Below, piece by piece: positions 6,258-7,641 of a DNA stretch of 7,641 bases; the first letter of the stretch is position 1; every line of letters begins with the position of its first letter. The stretch spans positions 1 through 7,641 of the forward strand of contig JAPKCR010000086.1 of assembly GCA_026421135.1 (NCBI GenBank), given 5' to 3'. The position numbers and the translations under genes were made by a program. The notes beneath the pieces are model-generated. The model searched no databases. It was not told where the DNA came from and was given only the letters and a program-made list of their open reading frames with translations. The stretch comes from Sulfitobacter sp. Its GTDB lineage: Bacteria > Pseudomonadota > Alphaproteobacteria > Rhodobacterales > Rhodobacteraceae.

Positions 6258-7641
6258 ATGTTTAGACTTCTTAAATCGACGACTTCTCTGACGATGTGCG
6301 TGGCACTGGCGTTGCCTACGGGCGGTTTCGCGCAATCTGTTACGGCTGCATGTGCGGCCGAAGGCACCGAGGCGGTATTTCCCTGCGTTCTCCCAGACGG
6401 CACAGAAGTAATGGACGCGGAGCAGTTGACCGAGCAAATGCAGGCCACCGATTCCGGCGTTCTGGGCGCTACTGGCGCTGTCGAAACACCAGCAGCTGAT
6501 GCGGAAACTTCGGCAGACGCGGATGCTGATGCGAAAGCTGCCGAAGAGGCACAGGCTGCTGCTGATGCGCAGGCCGCTGCTGATGAGCAAGCCGCTGCTG
6601 ATGCTAAGGCTGCCGAAGAGGCACAGGCCGCTGCTGATGCGCAGGCTGCTGCTGATGAGCAAGCCGCTGCTGATGCTGCCGCTGCGCAAGAAGAAGCAAT
6701 CGCCGCGCAGATCGCTGCCGATGTAGAAGCGAAAGCAGCTGCGGATCAAGCCGCTGCACAGGAAGCTGCGACCACAGCTGAGCCAGAAGCCACTACGCAA
6801 GCCGAGCCAGCTGCAGAACCTGAGCAACCCGTAGAACCGGCGCAGGCAGAAGCGACTGCCGAGCCAGCACCAGCCACACAAGCCGAAGCGACCGAAGCGC
6901 CAGCACCGCAGTCCGAAGCTGCACCTGCAGCGCAGGCAGAAGCTACCGCCGAACCTCAAACCGAGGAACAGATTGCAGCCGAATTGGCCGCCCAGCAGGC
7001 TGCAGAAGAGGCACGCCAAGAGCAACGCGCCGCTGAAGCAGCCGCCGCAGCAGAATCTGCTGCAGCAGCAGACAGTGGTGAGGCAGAAGCACAGGTAGAG
7101 ACCGAAGAGGTCACCGCCGAGCAGACCCGCAGTTCCGACGAGGAATTTGAAACCCAAGTGACGGGGCAGGCAGCAGCACAAGCAGCCCCCCAAAAAGACA
7201 AAGGTCTGAGCAAATTTGAAAAAGCATTGCTGCTGGGCCTTGGGGCTGTCGCCGTGGGCGCAGTTCTAAATAACGGGTCCAAAGTTGTCAGCAATTCTGG
7301 TGACCGTCTGGTTGTCGAAGACCCCAATGGCGATTTGCGCGTACTGAAAGATGACGATGCGCTTGTCCGTCAGGCCGGTGATGAAGTGCGCCGCGAAACG
7401 TTTAACGACGGTTCTGCCCGTACAACCGTTACCAAACCTGATGGCAGCCAAGTTGTGACTATTTTGGGCCGTGACGGCACCGTGTTGCGCCGCATTAACA
7501 TCGATGCGCAGGGCAATGAATATGTGTTGTTCGATGATACTCGCACCGAGCGGCGTATCGTGGTGAACGAATTGCCACAGGTCGAGCAGAGAAATAGCCT
7601 TGCCAGCGAGCAGGACGAAGAAGCGCTTCGGATGGCACTGG
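6258..7641 (+). CDS. Exported Ala/Glu-rich envelope protein, probably OmpA family, 3' end missing
   Basis: An open frame of 461 codons runs off the window. The ATG at 6258 has TAAGGA (6246-6251) six bases upstream; an out-of-frame ATG at 6253 stops quickly. Residues 1-25 form a Sec signal peptide (basic start, hydrophobic core, likely cut GFA|Q). Next are Cys32 and Cys43, which could form a disulfide, and then an Ala-rich, probably helical region (about 75-174) containing two identical 24-residue repeats (91-138). An acidic Pro/Glu/Thr/Ala stretch (about 175-235), a second Ala/Glu/Gln helical stretch (236-280), a short hydrophobic segment (323-337) and a module with repeated DG-type turns (about 348-429) follow. 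I associate this layout, next to form II cox genes, with roseobacter OmpA-family proteins whose peptidoglycan-binding domain lies at the C-terminus. That domain is outside the window, so OmpA assignment is inference. A separate promoter and terminator suggest it is not part of the cox operon. Confidence 0.88.
   Translation, partial: MFRLLKSTTSLTMCVALALPTGGFAQSVTAACAAEGTEAVFPCVLPDGTEVMDAEQLTEQMQATDSGVLGATGAVETPAADAETSADADADAKAAEEAQAAADAQAAADEQAAADAKAAEEAQAAADAQAAADEQAAADAAAAQEEAIAAQIAADVEAKAAADQAAAQEAATTAEPEATTQAEPAAEPEQPVEPAQAEATAEPAPATQAEATEAPAPQSEAAPAAQAEATAEPQTEEQIAAELAAQQAAEEARQEQRAAEAAAAAESAAAADSGEAEAQVETEEVTAEQTRSSDEEFETQVTGQAAAQAAPQKDKGLSKFEKALLLGLGAVAVGAVLNNGSKVVSNSGDRLVVEDPNGDLRVLKDDDALVRQAGDEVRRETFNDGSARTTVTKPDGSQVVTILGRDGTVLRRINIDAQGNEYVLFDDTRTERRIVVNELPQVEQRNSLASEQDEEALRMAL
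6528..6671 (+). repeat. Two 72-bp tandem repeats within coding sequence
   Basis: Copy one is 6528-6599 and copy two is 6600-6671, followed by the start of a partial third (6672-6677). The copies differ at four of 72 bases, and all four are synonymous, so both encode the same 24 residues. Each unit contains shorter six-codon subrepeats of the form QAAAD(A/E). The pattern suggests slippage or unequal exchange within the Ala-rich spacer, so copy number may vary among strains. Confidence 0.93.

Noticed and set aside
6204..7193. A 329-codon open frame on the minus strand, rich in Cys, Gly, Leu and Ser.
   Set aside because: It lies opposite the Ala-rich part of the exported protein gene. Repetitive GCx/GAx/CAx codons read backwards avoid stops and give this Cys/Gly/Leu/Ser-rich composition. 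The + strand frame has a signal peptide, ribosome binding site and ordered domains.

Overview
The window looks like chromosomal DNA from a marine alphaproteobacterium, most likely Rhodobacterales (Roseobacter group). This is inferred from the moderately high GC, the style of the protein sequences, and a gene order I associate with that group; no rRNA or marker gene confirms it. All six recognised genes lie on the + strand, and only the last is cut by the window edge.

Positions 100-2060 hold two maturation genes that overlap by four bases: an XdhC/CoxI-family chaperone for the molybdenum cofactor, and a molybdopterin-binding (MoeA/MogA-like) protein. Positions 2186-6096 hold the three subunits of a molybdenum hydroxylase in the order small-large-medium: a [2Fe-2S] protein (CoxS), the molybdenum catalytic subunit (CoxL) and an FAD subunit (CoxM). 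The large subunit carries AYRGAGR where true aerobic CO dehydrogenases carry the cysteine motif AYxCSFR. With the S-L-M order, this makes it a form II CoxL (CODH-like). Its physiological substrate cannot be read from sequence and CO is not assured. Together the five genes form a maturation-plus-enzyme cluster: electrons would pass from the Mo site in CoxL through the two Fe-S clusters of CoxS to FAD in CoxM, while XdhC and the molybdopterin-binding protein supply the finished cofactor. The nucleotidyltransferase that makes the cytosine dinucleotide cofactor, the CoxD/CoxE-type maturation factors and any regulator are not in view.

The gaps between the enzyme genes are 109-160 bp and carry structure: a hairpin just before the coxL ribosome binding site, and a GC-rich stem-loop element between coxL and coxM that resembles a dispersed family in this bacterial group. 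A strong hairpin at 6119-6150 closes the cluster after coxM.

From 6258 to the window end runs a separate unit: an open-ended gene for an exported protein with a signal peptide, a long Ala/Glu/Gln/Pro-rich region including an exact-protein 24-residue tandem repeat, a short hydrophobic segment and a DG-turn-rich module. It is probably the N-terminal part of an OmpA-family envelope protein. Upstream of it lies a GGAAC-N16-CGTT match to the alphaproteobacterial general-stress (EcfG) promoter. I found no mobile elements, CRISPR arrays, tRNAs or rRNAs. Most of the window is ordinary accessory metabolism.
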